A stretch of DNA of 64,000 bases, from NCBI RefSeq assembly GCF_022179445.1, contig NZ_BPQU01000005.1, positions 171,547-235,546 on the forward strand. Direction: 5' to 3'. This DNA comes from Methylobacterium mesophilicum. GTDB taxonomy: Bacteria > Pseudomonadota > Alphaproteobacteria > Rhizobiales > Beijerinckiaceae. The translations under genes and the position numbers were made by a program. The notes beneath the pieces were generated by a model. It worked only from the letters and a program-made list of their open reading frames with translations. It was not told the DNA's origin and did no database searches. Of the stretch, positions 20,555 through 29,708 are shown piece by piece; position 1 is the stretch's first letter, and each line of letters starts with the position of its first letter.

Positions 20555-21112
20555 ATGGCCGATCAGCCCGATTCACGCCGCTTCATCCCGCTGGGGATTG
20601 CGGTGCTCACCGTCTCGGATACCCGCCGGATGGCGGACGATCGCTCGGGCGACACGCTGAGCCAGCGCCTCACGGAGGCCGGCCACCGGCTCGCCGCCCG
20701 GGCCATCGTGCCGGACGAGATCCCGGCGATCCGCGCGCAGGTCGAGGCCTGGCTGCGCGATCCGGCGGTCGACGTGGTGATCACCACCGGCGGTACCGGC
20801 TTCACCGGGCGCGACGTGACCCCGGAGGCCCTGGAGCCGCTGTTCGAGAAGCGGATGGAGGGTTTTTCCGCGGTGTTCCACCGCATCTCGTACGACAAGA
20901 TCGGCACCTCGACCCTGCAATCCCGGGCCACCGCCGGAGTCGCGCAGGCGACCTACCTGTTCGTGCTGCCGGGCTCGCCCGGGGCCTGCCGGGACGCCTG
21001 GGACGGCATCCTGGCGCAGCAGCTCGACTATCGGCACCGCCCCTGCAACTTCGTCGAGATCATGCCGCGGCTCGACGAGCACCTGCGGCGGGGTGCCAGC
21101 ATCACGGCGTGA
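20555..21112 (+). CDS. moaB: Molybdenum cofactor biosynthesis protein B
   Basis: A 185-residue MoaB/MogA-family protein (molybdopterin adenylyltransferase-type fold). Signature segments are IAVLTVSDTRRMADDRSGDT (about residues 14-33), the nucleotide-binding VVITTGGTGFTGRDVTPEAL (about 70-90), and LPGSPGACRDAWDGIL. The family binds molybdopterin and acts in molybdenum-cofactor assembly in the cytoplasm. GGAGAG lies 8 bp before the ATG. The 3' end overlaps the convergent permease gene by 11 bases. It has no other moa gene beside it. Confidence 0.9.
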   Translation: MADQPDSRRFIPLGIAVLTVSDTRRMADDRSGDTLSQRLTEAGHRLAARAIVPDEIPAIRAQVEAWLRDPAVDVVITTGGTGFTGRDVTPEALEPLFEKRMEGFSAVFHRISYDKIGTSTLQSRATAGVAQATYLFVLPGSPGACRDAWDGILAQQLDYRHRPCNFVEIMPRLDEHLRRGASITA

Positions 21113-22556
21113 CCGCGTTGCCTTCCTTGCGGCGCAGGACCGAATGCCTGCGGCCGTAGAAGAAATACACGACCAGCCCGATCGCCATCCAGATCACCAG
21201 GCGCAGCCAGGTATCGAGGGGCAGGCCGGCCATCAGCAGCAGGCAGAACAGGATTCCGAGGATCGGCACCACCGGCACGGCGGGAACCCGGAACGGCCGC
21301 TTCATGTGCCGGTCGGTCCGCCGCAGGTAGATCACCGAGCCGCAGACCAGGATGAAGGCGGCCAGCGTTCCGATGCTCACCATCTCGCCCAGGATGTTGA
21401 TCGGCACCAGTGCCGCCACGAGGGCGACCACGGTCCCGATCAGCGCCTGGCTGCGATACGGGGTCTGATAGGTCGGGTGGACGTGGGCGAACAGCTTCGG
21501 CAGCAACCCGTCATTGGCCATCGTGAAGAAGATCCGGCTCTGGCCGTAGAGCAGCACCAGGATCACCGTGGTCAGGCCTGTGAGCGCCCCGAGCTTGATC
21601 AACAGGGCGAACCAGCCGATGCCGATCACGTCGACGCCCTTGGCGATCGGGTCGGGGACGTTCAGCTCCTTGTAGGGTACCAGCCCGGTGAGGACCGCGG
21701 CCACCAGCACGTACAGGATCGTGCAGACGATCAGCGAGCCGAGGATGCCGATCGGCATATCCTTCTGCGGCTTGCGCGCCTCCTGGGCGGCCGTGGACAC
21801 CGCGTCGAAACCGATGAAGGCGAAGAAAACCACGCCCGCGCCGCGCAGGATGCCGCTGTAGCCGTACTCTCCGAAGGTACCCTCGTTGGGCGGGATCAGC
21901 GGGCTCCAGTGGGCGGTGTCGACATGGCCCCAGCCGAGCGCGATGAAGGCCACCACCACGGTGAGCTTCACGGCCACCATGATGTTGTTGAACCGCGCCG
22001 ATTCCTTGGTGCCGCGCATCAGCAGGATCGTAACCAGCGCCACGATCACCACCGCCGGCAGGTTGAACAGGGCGGTGCCGCCGCCGTCGATCGCCGTGCC
22101 CGGCGCGTGCGCGAACCGGGCCGGGATCACGAGGCCGACGTCCTTCAGGAGGCTCGTGACGTAGCCCGACCAGCCCACCGCCACCGTGGCCGCGCCCATG
22201 GCGTATTCGAGGATCAGGTCCCAGCCGATCAGCCAGGCGAAGAACTCGCCGAGCGTGGCGTAGGTGTAGGTGTAGCTCGATCCCGCCACCGGGATCAGCG
22301 CGGCCATCTCGGAGTAGCAGAGGCCGACGAACGCGCAGGCGATGCCGCCGAGCACGAAGGACAGCATGATGCCCGGCCCGGCATATTGGGCCGCCGCCGT
22401 GCCGGTGAGCACGAAGATGCCGGCGCCGATGATCGCGCCGATGCCCATCGCGGTGATCGACAGCGCCCCGAGCGATTTCGAGAGCTGCTGCTCGCCCTCG
22501 CCGCTCTCCAGGATGTCGTCGACGGACTTCCGCCCCATCAGGCCCGAGGAGTCCAT
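21102..22556 (-). CDS. APC-superfamily amino acid permease (cationic amino acid transporter type)
   Basis: A 484-residue, twelve-helix amino acid transporter. TM1 carries the substrate-binding GIGAIIGAGIFVLTGTAAAQYAG loop (about residues 36-58). The next segments match the CAT/YfnA subgroup: FVGLCYSEMAALIPVAGSSY at about 75-95, and AFIGFDAVSTAAQEARKPQK at about 225-245. A cytoplasmic N-terminal stretch with RKSVDDILESGEGE precedes TM1, as in YfnA-type proteins. It probably moves a neutral or cationic amino acid with protons or by exchange. It is a single gene convergent with moaB. Confidence 0.92.
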   Translation of the reverse strand: MDSSGLMGRKSVDDILESGEGEQQLSKSLGALSITAMGIGAIIGAGIFVLTGTAAAQYAGPGIMLSFVLGGIACAFVGLCYSEMAALIPVAGSSYTYTYATLGEFFAWLIGWDLILEYAMGAATVAVGWSGYVTSLLKDVGLVIPARFAHAPGTAIDGGGTALFNLPAVVIVALVTILLMRGTKESARFNNIMVAVKLTVVVAFIALGWGHVDTAHWSPLIPPNEGTFGEYGYSGILRGAGVVFFAFIGFDAVSTAAQEARKPQKDMPIGILGSLIVCTILYVLVAAVLTGLVPYKELNVPDPIAKGVDVIGIGWFALLIKLGALTGLTTVILVLLYGQSRIFFTMANDGLLPKLFAHVHPTYQTPYRSQALIGTVVALVAALVPINILGEMVSIGTLAAFILVCGSVIYLRRTDRHMKRPFRVPAVPVVPILGILFCLLLMAGLPLDTWLRLVIWMAIGLVVYFFYGRRHSVLRRKEGNAVTP

Positions 22557-22695
22557 CGTCGCATCCCTCCCGGCGGCGCAACGGGGATCGGCGCGCGCCT
22601 ATAGCCTCCAATTCAGCAAGTTTCCTGCCTTCGCGCCAGGAGTTTTCAAAAATATTAAGCCGATAACGACAAGTCGAGCTGCGACATTCTGTCGA

Positions 22696-23226
22696 TCAGG
22701 GCCGGTCGATCCGGGCGATGAGCGGCCGGACCTTGAGCCGGGGTGCGAACGCCGCGCCGGCCCGCAGCGCCTCACGCCGCACCACGTCGCCGGCCCGGGC
22801 CTGCCGCGTGCCCAGGATCCCCTCGATCCGGCCGACGGCGCGGCTGGCCCAGCCCGAGGCGGGGCGGTGGAGGCGGCCGAGGCCGGTTTCCGGCCGGGCG
22901 GTGCCGATGAAGCGGTCGAGGGTGCGGATCCAGCCTTCGGCCGGAACATCCCCGGCTTCCAGGCACAGCACCCAATCCCGTCGCGCCTGCGCGGCCCCGG
23001 CCCCATAGGGATCTTTGCCCCGGTGGAGCACCAGGGCCGCCCCGGTGGCGTCCGCGATGGCGGCCGCCGCGTCGCTGTCCCGGCCGGTCACGATCACGGC
23101 GTCGCCGACCAGACCGCCGGCCACGCCCGACACCAGCACGCTGAGCGTGTCGGCGAGGCGGTCGATCGCGTCCGGATCGGCCGGGTCGGCCAGGTAGGTC
23201 ACCGCGGAGAGCATCTGCGCGCCCAT
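22696..23226 (-). CDS. Glycosyltransferase family 2-like small protein
   Basis: A 176-residue protein resembling part of a GT-A glycosyltransferase. The segment DWVLCLEAGDVPAEGWIRTL (about residues 84-103) resembles the nucleotide-sugar DxD region of GT2 enzymes, but with E-A-G-D in place of D-A-D. It is shorter than a normal GT2 domain and lacks the later catalytic ED motif, so it may be a degenerate or specialised member. No signal peptide. A second in-frame ATG lies four codons inside. It is divergent from the radical SAM gene across the parS site. Confidence 0.6.
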   Translation of the reverse strand: MGAQMLSAVTYLADPADPDAIDRLADTLSVLVSGVAGGLVGDAVIVTGRDSDAAAAIADATGAALVLHRGKDPYGAGAAQARRDWVLCLEAGDVPAEGWIRTLDRFIGTARPETGLGRLHRPASGWASRAVGRIEGILGTRQARAGDVVRREALRAGAAFAPRLKVRPLIARIDRP

Positions 23227-23325
23227 AGACGATTCTGCGCGGCGGTAAACCGGGCCGCGGCGTCTCGCCCGGGCTCGGCGGCGTTTGCCTGAAATTGAGG
23301 CGTCGGAGGCGCTGTGTTCGCGCTA

Positions 23326-23341
23326 TGTTCCACGTGAAACA
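23326..23341. other. parS centromere site (ParB binding)
   Basis: TGTTCCACGTGAAACA is an exact match to the 16-bp parS palindrome used by chromosomal ParB in Bacillus subtilis and differs by one base from the Caulobacter form. The core TTCCACGTGAAA is palindromic apart from one position. Such sites nucleate the ParABS partition complex and in alphaproteobacteria cluster near the replication origin. It lies in the short region before the radical SAM gene, where its bases would read MFHVKH if translated. I saw no second copy in the window. Confidence 0.85.
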
Positions 23342-23354
23342 CGAGGCGCCTGGC

Positions 23355-24470
23355 ATGGCTAAGATTCCCAAAGGCTCGAAACCCGTCGCCCCGGTGCGTC
23401 TGGGATCGTGCACGCTGCCTCCGGAGGCCCGACGCGGCCGGGGTGCCACGGCGAACCCGACGAGCCGCTACGAGGCAGCCAGCCGCGAGGTCTTCCAGGA
23501 TCCCGATTGGGAACCCGATATACCCGCCACCTTGCGCACGCAGGTGACGCTGGAGCGGGCCGCGCGGATCATCGCCCGCAATACCTCGCCCGACATCCCA
23601 TTCGACCGCTCGGTGAACCCGTATCGCGGCTGCGAGCACGGCTGCATCTACTGTTACGCGCGCCCGACGCATGCCTGGCTTGGGCTTTCGCCCGGCCTCG
23701 ATTTCGAATCCCAGATCGTTGCCAAGCCCGATGCCGCCAAGCTGCTCGCGCGCGAGATCGCCGCGCCGGGCTACCAGCCGGAGACGATCGCGCTGGGGAC
23801 CGCCACCGATCCCTACCAGCCGGTGGAGCGGGAGTACCGGATCACCCGAGCGGTGCTGGAGGTGCTTCAGGCCGCGCGCCACCCCGTCGGCATCACCACC
23901 AAGTCCGACCTCGTCCTGCGCGACCTCGACATCCTGGCCGAGATGGCCGCGGACAACCTCGTGCTCGTGGCGGTCTCGCTGCCGACGCTGGACCCGCGCC
24001 TCGCCCGCCTGCTCGACCCGCGGGCGCCGCGGCCGGAGAAGCGGCTGGCCGCGATGCGGCGCCTGTCCGAGGCCGGCGTGCCCGTGATGGTCAACGTCTC
24101 GCCGATCATCCCGGGTCTGACCGACCACGAGATCGAGGCGATCCTGGCCCAAGCCCGCGACCACGGCGCCAGCCGCATCGGCCATGCCCTGCTGCGCCTG
24201 CCGGGGGAGGTCGCCGACCTCGTCGCCGACTGGTTCTCCGAGCACTATCCCGAGCGCCGGGCCCGGGCCTTCGCGTTGCTGGCGCAGGCCCGGGGCGGAC
24301 GCGAGAACGATCCCCGCTTCGGCCACCGCTTTCGCGGCGAGGGGGCCTATGCCGAGATGATCGGCCGGCGGGTCCGCCTCGCGGGCGGGCGGCTCGGCTT
24401 CGCGTTCGGGCGCATGGCGCTGAACACGGCGGCGTTCCGCAAGCCCGGGGCGCAGCTCGCCCTGTTCTGA
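23355..24470 (+). CDS. PA0069-family radical SAM protein (SplB-like)
   Basis: A 371-residue radical SAM enzyme. The [4Fe-4S] cluster motif is NPYRGCEHGCIYCYARPTHA (CxxxCxxC; about residues 82-101). LARLLDPRAPRPEKRLAAMRRL and VNVSPIIPGLTDHEIEAIL match the PA0069/COG1533 family, related to spore photoproduct lyase. The substrate is unknown. I chose the ATG at 23355, eight bases after GAGG; an upstream ATG at 23325 would encode the parS bases as protein and has no good ribosome-binding site. The N-terminal 60 residues are basic and probably unstructured. Confidence 0.88.
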   Translation: MAKIPKGSKPVAPVRLGSCTLPPEARRGRGATANPTSRYEAASREVFQDPDWEPDIPATLRTQVTLERAARIIARNTSPDIPFDRSVNPYRGCEHGCIYCYARPTHAWLGLSPGLDFESQIVAKPDAAKLLAREIAAPGYQPETIALGTATDPYQPVEREYRITRAVLEVLQAARHPVGITTKSDLVLRDLDILAEMAADNLVLVAVSLPTLDPRLARLLDPRAPRPEKRLAAMRRLSEAGVPVMVNVSPIIPGLTDHEIEAILAQARDHGASRIGHALLRLPGEVADLVADWFSEHYPERRARAFALLAQARGGRENDPRFGHRFRGEGAYAEMIGRRVRLAGGRLGFAFGRMALNTAAFRKPGAQLALF

Positions 24471-24797
24471 AGCGCGGCGGCGCGTCACGGCCGCAATGGC
24501 TCCACCGACGCAGGCCGTACGAACCGGAGCCTTCGCTCATGACAGCGGCCCGCCGCCGGAAGCAGATGTCAGCGTGCCGGATTCGGTCGAAAGTCCAGCC
24601 GTTATCGGGGCTTGATCGAGATATATTCTGCAGACATCACTAACAAAGATCCTAGTCATCACAGCATAACTGATAAAAACCGTCATAAAAGCGAGTTGCA
24701 AACGTCATCGTTCGGATCCACAGAGGTTATGCCGACGTAAGATCTTTAGATCTGTTCCAAATCGGGATCAAAAATCGATCGGTGCCGCATCAACACC
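24471..24797. other. A+T-rich 327-bp intergenic region
   Basis: This gap before the chemoreceptor is notably A+T-rich, with ATAACTGATAAAAACCGTC and a tandem pair of AGATCT palindromes (AGATCTTTAGATCT) about 50 bp before the receptor's likely start. It probably contains the receptor's promoter. No gene or RNA was recognised. Confidence 0.5.
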
Positions 24798-26948
24798 GTG
24801 ACGGAACCGACGCCGATGTCTCGTGGGCAACCCCTTATGTTTGCCGGATTCGAGCTCACGACACTCACGATCGGCAAGATCCTGTGCGCGACGCTGTTCT
24901 CGATGAGCGCCATGCTGATCGCCTCGGAGGTGTCCACCCTTCGTGAAGCCCAGGTGCAGGCGGATCGGAGCCACCGTGTGGTGGCCTTGACCGAGGCGAG
25001 CCGGACGCTCCTCAAGGATCTCCTGGCCATCCGCATGGAGCGGGGCCGCACGCTCCAGGCCCTGAAGGCCGCCGACCCCATTCCCGCGAAGGACGTGGCG
25101 CTGATCGCCACACAGCGCGAGACCATCGCGGGCGGTCTCGAACGGCTCGCGACGCTCGCGCGGGATGTGGATGCGCCTTCGGTCGTGGCGAAGGTCGAGC
25201 CGCTTCAGCGGGCCTACGAGGCCACGCTCAAGCTGCGCCCGCAGGTCGATGCCGCCTTGGCGGTGCCGGCGGCTCAGCGACCCACCGGCACGCTGCCGGC
25301 CATCGCGGAGGCCTCCCAGGCCCTGCTCGACGCCTTCCTGGCCACCAACGACGCGGTCGATGCCGCCATCCCGCGCGGCGACGCCACCCTCGCGCATTAC
25401 CTCGACCTCAAGCGCGCGGCCTGGGCCTCGCGGGCCCTGATCGGCGGCGTGGTCGTCCGGATCGAAGCTGCCGTCGCCGCCGGCACCCCGTGGACTTAAG
25501 GCGACATCGTCGCCGCGGCCGAGGAGCGCGGGCGGCTGGCTGCCGCCTGGGCCGACGTCGTGGCGGCCGCCGCCGACGAGACCTCGGACTTGGTCCGGGC
25601 CGCCTTCCGCAAGGCCAGGGCCGACAACTTCGAGGGTGAGGCCGAGGCGCGCCGCAAGGCCGCCACGGAGGCCCTCACACAGGGCCGGCCGACCGGGCTC
25701 TCCATCGACGAGCTGCGCATCCGCCACACCGCCGAGGTCAACACGATCTCCGACCTGGCGAGCGCGGCCCTCGACGCGCTGGTGGACCGAGCCCAGGCGC
25801 TGACCGACGAGGCGCGCGCCTCCCTGCTGCGGATCGCCCTGTTCCTGCTTGCGGCTCTCCTGCTGACCGGCGTCGGCACCCTGGTCGTGGTCCGACGCGT
25901 GCTGCTGCCGATTCGCCGGATGACCGATGCCATGCGGGCGCTCGCCGCGGGCGACGCATCCGTCATGGTCCCGGCTCCGAGGCACCAGGACGAGATCGGC
26001 GCCATGGCCGCCGCCGTTCAGGTGTTCAAGGACAACCTGCTCCGGACCCGACAGCTCGAAGCCGAGGCGGACGAGACGCGCCGCGCCGCCGAGGATCAGC
26101 GCCGGGCGGTCATGCACCGGATGGCCGAGACCTTCGAGGCGGCGGTCTCCGGCATCGTCACCCAGGTCTCGTCCGCCGCCACCGAGCTGCAAGCCACGGC
26201 CTCGCAGATGACCGCAAGCGCGCAGGAGACCGCGAGCCAGTCCGGCACGGTGGCGGCGGCGGCGGAGCAATCGGCCTCCAACGTCAGCACCGTGGCGAGT
26301 GCCGCCGAGCAACTCGGCAGCAGCGTCGCGGAGATCGGTCGCCAAGTGGAGGGCTCGACCATCCTGGCCCAGCGTGCGGTCGGCGAATCGGACCAGACCG
26401 CCACCCTCGTGTCCGAGCTGAGCGCCGCCGCCGCCCGGGTCGGCGACGTCGTCCAGCTGATCGCCTCGATCGCCGCGCAGACCAACCTTCTGGCGCTCAA
26501 CGCCACCATCGAGGCGGCCCGCGCCGGCGAGACCGGGCGCGGCTTCGCGGTCGTGGCGGCCGAGGTGAAGGAACTCGCCAGCCAGACCGCCAAGGCGACC
26601 GAGGAGATCGCCAGCCAGATCGGTCGGATCCAGGGCGTCACCGGCGAGGCCGTGGACGCGATCGGCACGATCGCCAGCCGCATCCGGGAGATCAACGCGG
26701 TCGCGACCACGATCGCGGCGGCGGTGGAGCAGCAGGGCGCGGCGACCCGGGAGATCGTCCGCAACGTCACCCAGGCGACCGCGGGCACGCAGGAGGTCAC
26801 GGGCAACATCGCCGGGGTGGCGCAGGCCGCCGAGCAGACCGGCGCCGCGGCCGAGCAGGTCCTGGCCTCCGCCACCGGGTTGTCGCGCCAGTCGGAGCAA
26901 CTCGCGGCGGAGGTGGATCGCTTCCTGGCCGATGTCCGAGCCGCCTGA
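24798..26948 (+). pseudogene. Methyl-accepting chemotaxis receptor interrupted by an in-frame TAA
   Basis: A single reading frame of about 717 codons encodes a chemoreceptor but is broken by TAA at 25497-25499 (codon 234). The same frame continues at once ([13 protein letters not shown]...). The first part has TM1 (about residues 20-40) and most of the helical periplasmic sensor. The second part has the end of the sensor, TM2 ([18 protein letters not shown]), HAMP ([20 protein letters not shown]) and the signalling hairpin tip ([20 protein letters not shown]). Fragments: 24798-25499 and, from a GTG, 25560-26948. Either the gene is inactivated, or the stop is read through, or the base is a sequencing error. 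The GTG start is weakly supported; an ATG at 24816 is an alternative. Confidence 0.85.
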
Positions 26949-27225
26949 CTGCTGACGGGCCGCCGTCGCGACACGCCGAAGTCCGTGTCTCGGGCTTGGA
27001 CACAGGTTGCGAGACCTGATCCGGCCGGCGTGTTCAGCGCGGCGAAGCGAAGCGGACATTGATCCGCGGTGGTCTATGCAAGGGTTCGTTTGTCGGCTCG
27101 CTGATTTAATTCGGCGAGAAGATAAATATCCGCCGTCCTGCAGGATTTTTCATCGTAAAATCATCGTCGACCTACGCAAGACTCAAGATAAAGAAGCGAT
27201 AAGCTCGAACGATTGAGGATTTTCG

Positions 27226-29583
27226 ATGCGTCGATCCAGAACGATGACCGATGGGGTGCTGATCATGCTTGGATTGGTCATAGTCCTGATCGGTCTATTT
27301 TTGGCCGGAGGTGGTGCATACTTGGTATGGCTCGGCGGCAGCTGGTATTTCGTGGCCATGGGCGCCGCGATGCTCGTCTCCGGGGTTCTGGTTGCTCAAC
27401 GTCGGCGTGCCGGGGCGCTGCTCTACGGTGGGGCGTTCGTCCTGACCGGGATCTGGGCGGTCTGGGAGGTCGGGTTCGCGTTCTGGCCGCTGGTCTCGCG
27501 CCTGTTCGCCCTGGCGGTCCTCGCCTGCGTGGTCGCCCTGTTCGCACCGCTGCTCGATCGATCCGGCAGCGGCGTATGGCGCCGGGCGTCCCTGGGCCTC
27601 GCCGCCGCGCTGGCGCTGGCCCTGGCGGCGACCACGCTGCGGGCGTTCCAGCCGGTGCCGATCATCGCGGCGACCGAGATCCCGGCTGTGCACCCGGCCA
27701 CGCAGGCGGGGCCGCAGGTGGACTGGACGGCCTGGGGCAACACCAACGGCGGCACCCGCTTCGCCGGGCTGACGCAGATCGACGCCACCAACGTCGCCAA
27801 GCTCCGGCCAGCCTGGACCTTCCGCACCGGCGACATCGCCGTCAGCAACGGCTTCGGGGCGGAGGACCAGACCACGCCCCTGCAGATCGGCGACACCGTC
27901 TACGTCTGCACGCCGAACGACATCGTCGTCGCCCTCGACGCCGACACCGGCACGCAGCGCTGGCGCTACGACCGGAAGGCGAGCGCGCCGCAATGGCAAC
28001 GGTGCCGCGGGCTCGGCTATCACGACGCGGGCGCCGCCGAGGGCGCGAAGGTCTGCTCCCGCCGCCTGCTGCTGGCCACGATCGATGCGCGCCTGATCGC
28101 GCTGGACGCCGCCACCGGCCAGCCCTGTACCGATTTCGGCGACGGCGGCACGGTCGATCTCAAGACCGACATGGGCGAGGTCAAATCCGGCTTCTACACC
28201 CAGACCGCCGCACCGCTCATCGCCGGCGACCTCGTGGTGGTCGGCGGCCGGGTCGCCGACAACATCGAGACCGGGGAGCCTGGCGGCGTAGTCCGCGCCT
28301 ACGATGTCGGCAGCGGCGACCTGCGCTGGGCCTGGGATCCGGGCAACCCGGCGACCACGCGCCTGCCGCCTCCCGGTGAGACCTACACGCGGGGCACGCC
28401 GAACGTCTGGACCAGCATGGCCTACGATTCGGCCCTGGGCCTGATCTACGCGCCCACCGGCAACGCGACGCCCGACTTCTTCGGCGGCCACCGGACAGCC
28501 CAGGACGACGCCACCAACTCGTCGATCTTCGCCCTCGACGCGGCGACCGGGCGGCCGCGCTGGCACGTCCAGCTCGTTCACAAGGATCTGTGGGACTTCG
28601 ACGTCCCGGCCCAACCCGCTCTCTACGACCTGCCGGACGGGAAGGGCGGCACCGTGCCGGGGCTGATCGCCGCGACCAAGCACGGCCAGATCTTCCTGCT
28701 GAATCGCGAGACCGGCGCCCCGATCGCGCCGATCACCGAGCGGCCGGTCCCGCAGGGCAGCGTGCCGGGCGAGCGTTATGCGCCGACGCAGCCCTACTCG
28801 GACATGCCGTCGATCGGAGCCGAGACCCTGACCGAAGCCGACATGTGGGGGGCGACGCCCTTCGATCAGCTCCTGTGCCGGATACAGTTCAAGGGCATGC
28901 GCCACGCGGGGACCTTCACCCCGCCGGGCTTCGACACCGCCCTCCAGATGCCGGGCTCGCTCGGCGGCATGAACTGGGGCAGCACCGCCATCGACATGAC
29001 CCGGGACTACCTGATCGTGAACGACATGCGGTTGGGCCTGTGGAACCGGCTGATCCCGAGGGAGCAGGTCGAAACCGGTAAGGCCGCCGGAACCGAGATG
29101 GGCCTGTCGTCGATGCGCGGCACCCCCTACGTCTCCGTCCGCAACCGCTTCGTGTCAGCGCTGAACATCCCGTGCCAGAAGCCGCCCTTCGGCACGCTGA
29201 CGGCCATCGACCTGAAGGCCCGCCGGATCGCCTGGCAGGTCCCGCTTGGCACGGTGGAGGATACCGGGCCGCTGGGGATCAAGATGCACCTGCCGATCCC
29301 GATCGGCCTGCCCTCGCTCGGCGGCTCGCTGGTGACCGGTTCGGGCCTGATCTTCTTCGCCGGGACGCAGGATTACTACCTGCGGGCGTTCGAGGCCGCG
29401 ACCGGCCGCGAGGTCTGGAAGGGCCGCCTGCCGGTGGGCAGCCAGGGTGCGCCGATGACCTACAGGTCGCCCAAGACCGGCCGGCAATACGTCGTGATCA
29501 CGGCCGGCGGCGCGCGCCAATCACCCGACCGCGGCGACTACGTGGTCGCCTACGCGCTGCCTGGCGATCCCGCATCGCAGTGA
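27226..29583 (+). CDS. gcd: Membrane-bound PQQ-dependent dehydrogenase (glucose/quinate/shikimate family)
   Basis: A 785-residue quinoprotein. About five transmembrane helices fill residues 10-130 and anchor the enzyme in the inner membrane. The periplasmic eight-bladed propeller begins DWTAWGNTNGGTRFAGLTQI (about 165-185). Tryptophan-docking repeats recur (ALDAATGRPRWHVQL, AFEAATGREVWKGRL). The family oxidises sugars such as glucose to lactones and passes electrons to ubiquinone. Size matches membrane glucose dehydrogenase (about 800). It is preceded by an A+T-rich promoter region with GAGG before the ATG, and followed by a hairpin-rich repeat. Quinate or another polyol is also a possible substrate. 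Confidence 0.88.
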   Translation: MRRSRTMTDGVLIMLGLVIVLIGLFLAGGGAYLVWLGGSWYFVAMGAAMLVSGVLVAQRRRAGALLYGGAFVLTGIWAVWEVGFAFWPLVSRLFALAVLACVVALFAPLLDRSGSGVWRRASLGLAAALALALAATTLRAFQPVPIIAATEIPAVHPATQAGPQVDWTAWGNTNGGTRFAGLTQIDATNVAKLRPAWTFRTGDIAVSNGFGAEDQTTPLQIGDTVYVCTPNDIVVALDADTGTQRWRYDRKASAPQWQRCRGLGYHDAGAAEGAKVCSRRLLLATIDARLIALDAATGQPCTDFGDGGTVDLKTDMGEVKSGFYTQTAAPLIAGDLVVVGGRVADNIETGEPGGVVRAYDVGSGDLRWAWDPGNPATTRLPPPGETYTRGTPNVWTSMAYDSALGLIYAPTGNATPDFFGGHRTAQDDATNSSIFALDAATGRPRWHVQLVHKDLWDFDVPAQPALYDLPDGKGGTVPGLIAATKHGQIFLLNRETGAPIAPITERPVPQGSVPGERYAPTQPYSDMPSIGAETLTEADMWGATPFDQLLCRIQFKGMRHAGTFTPPGFDTALQMPGSLGGMNWGSTAIDMTRDYLIVNDMRLGLWNRLIPREQVETGKAAGTEMGLSSMRGTPYVSVRNRFVSALNIPCQKPPFGTLTAIDLKARRIAWQVPLGTVEDTGPLGIKMHLPIPIGLPSLGGSLVTGSGLIFFAGTQDYYLRAFEAATGREVWKGRLPVGSQGAPMTYRSPKTGRQYVVITAGGARQSPDRGDYVVAYALPGDPASQ

Positions 29584-29610
29584 TCCGGTCCGAAGGCGGC
29601 AAAATCGGGG

Positions 29611-29690
29611 TTTGCAAAGGGCGAGCCCTTTGGCGGGGTCTGGGGCGGAGCCCCGGAGAACTGCAGGGCGCTGCCCTGCATCCGCAAAAG
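29611..29690. repeat. Three consecutive mini-palindromes after gcd
   Basis: Three short perfect or near-perfect palindromes lie in a row: AAAGGGCGAGCCCTTT (29616-29631), GGGGCGGAGCCCC (29642-29654) and TGCAGGGCGCTGCCCTGCA (29662-29680). The unit looks like a dispersed intergenic repeat. It sits between the convergent gcd and rnhB genes, so it may also help end transcription. Confidence 0.6.
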
Positions 29691-29708
29691 ATCTCGACCT
29701 TTTGAAAC

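Noticed and set aside
23295..23354. Longer N-terminus of the radical SAM protein reading MFHVKH
   Set aside because: Those codons are the parS palindrome; the ATG at 23355 has a better ribosome-binding site and the extra residues match nothing.
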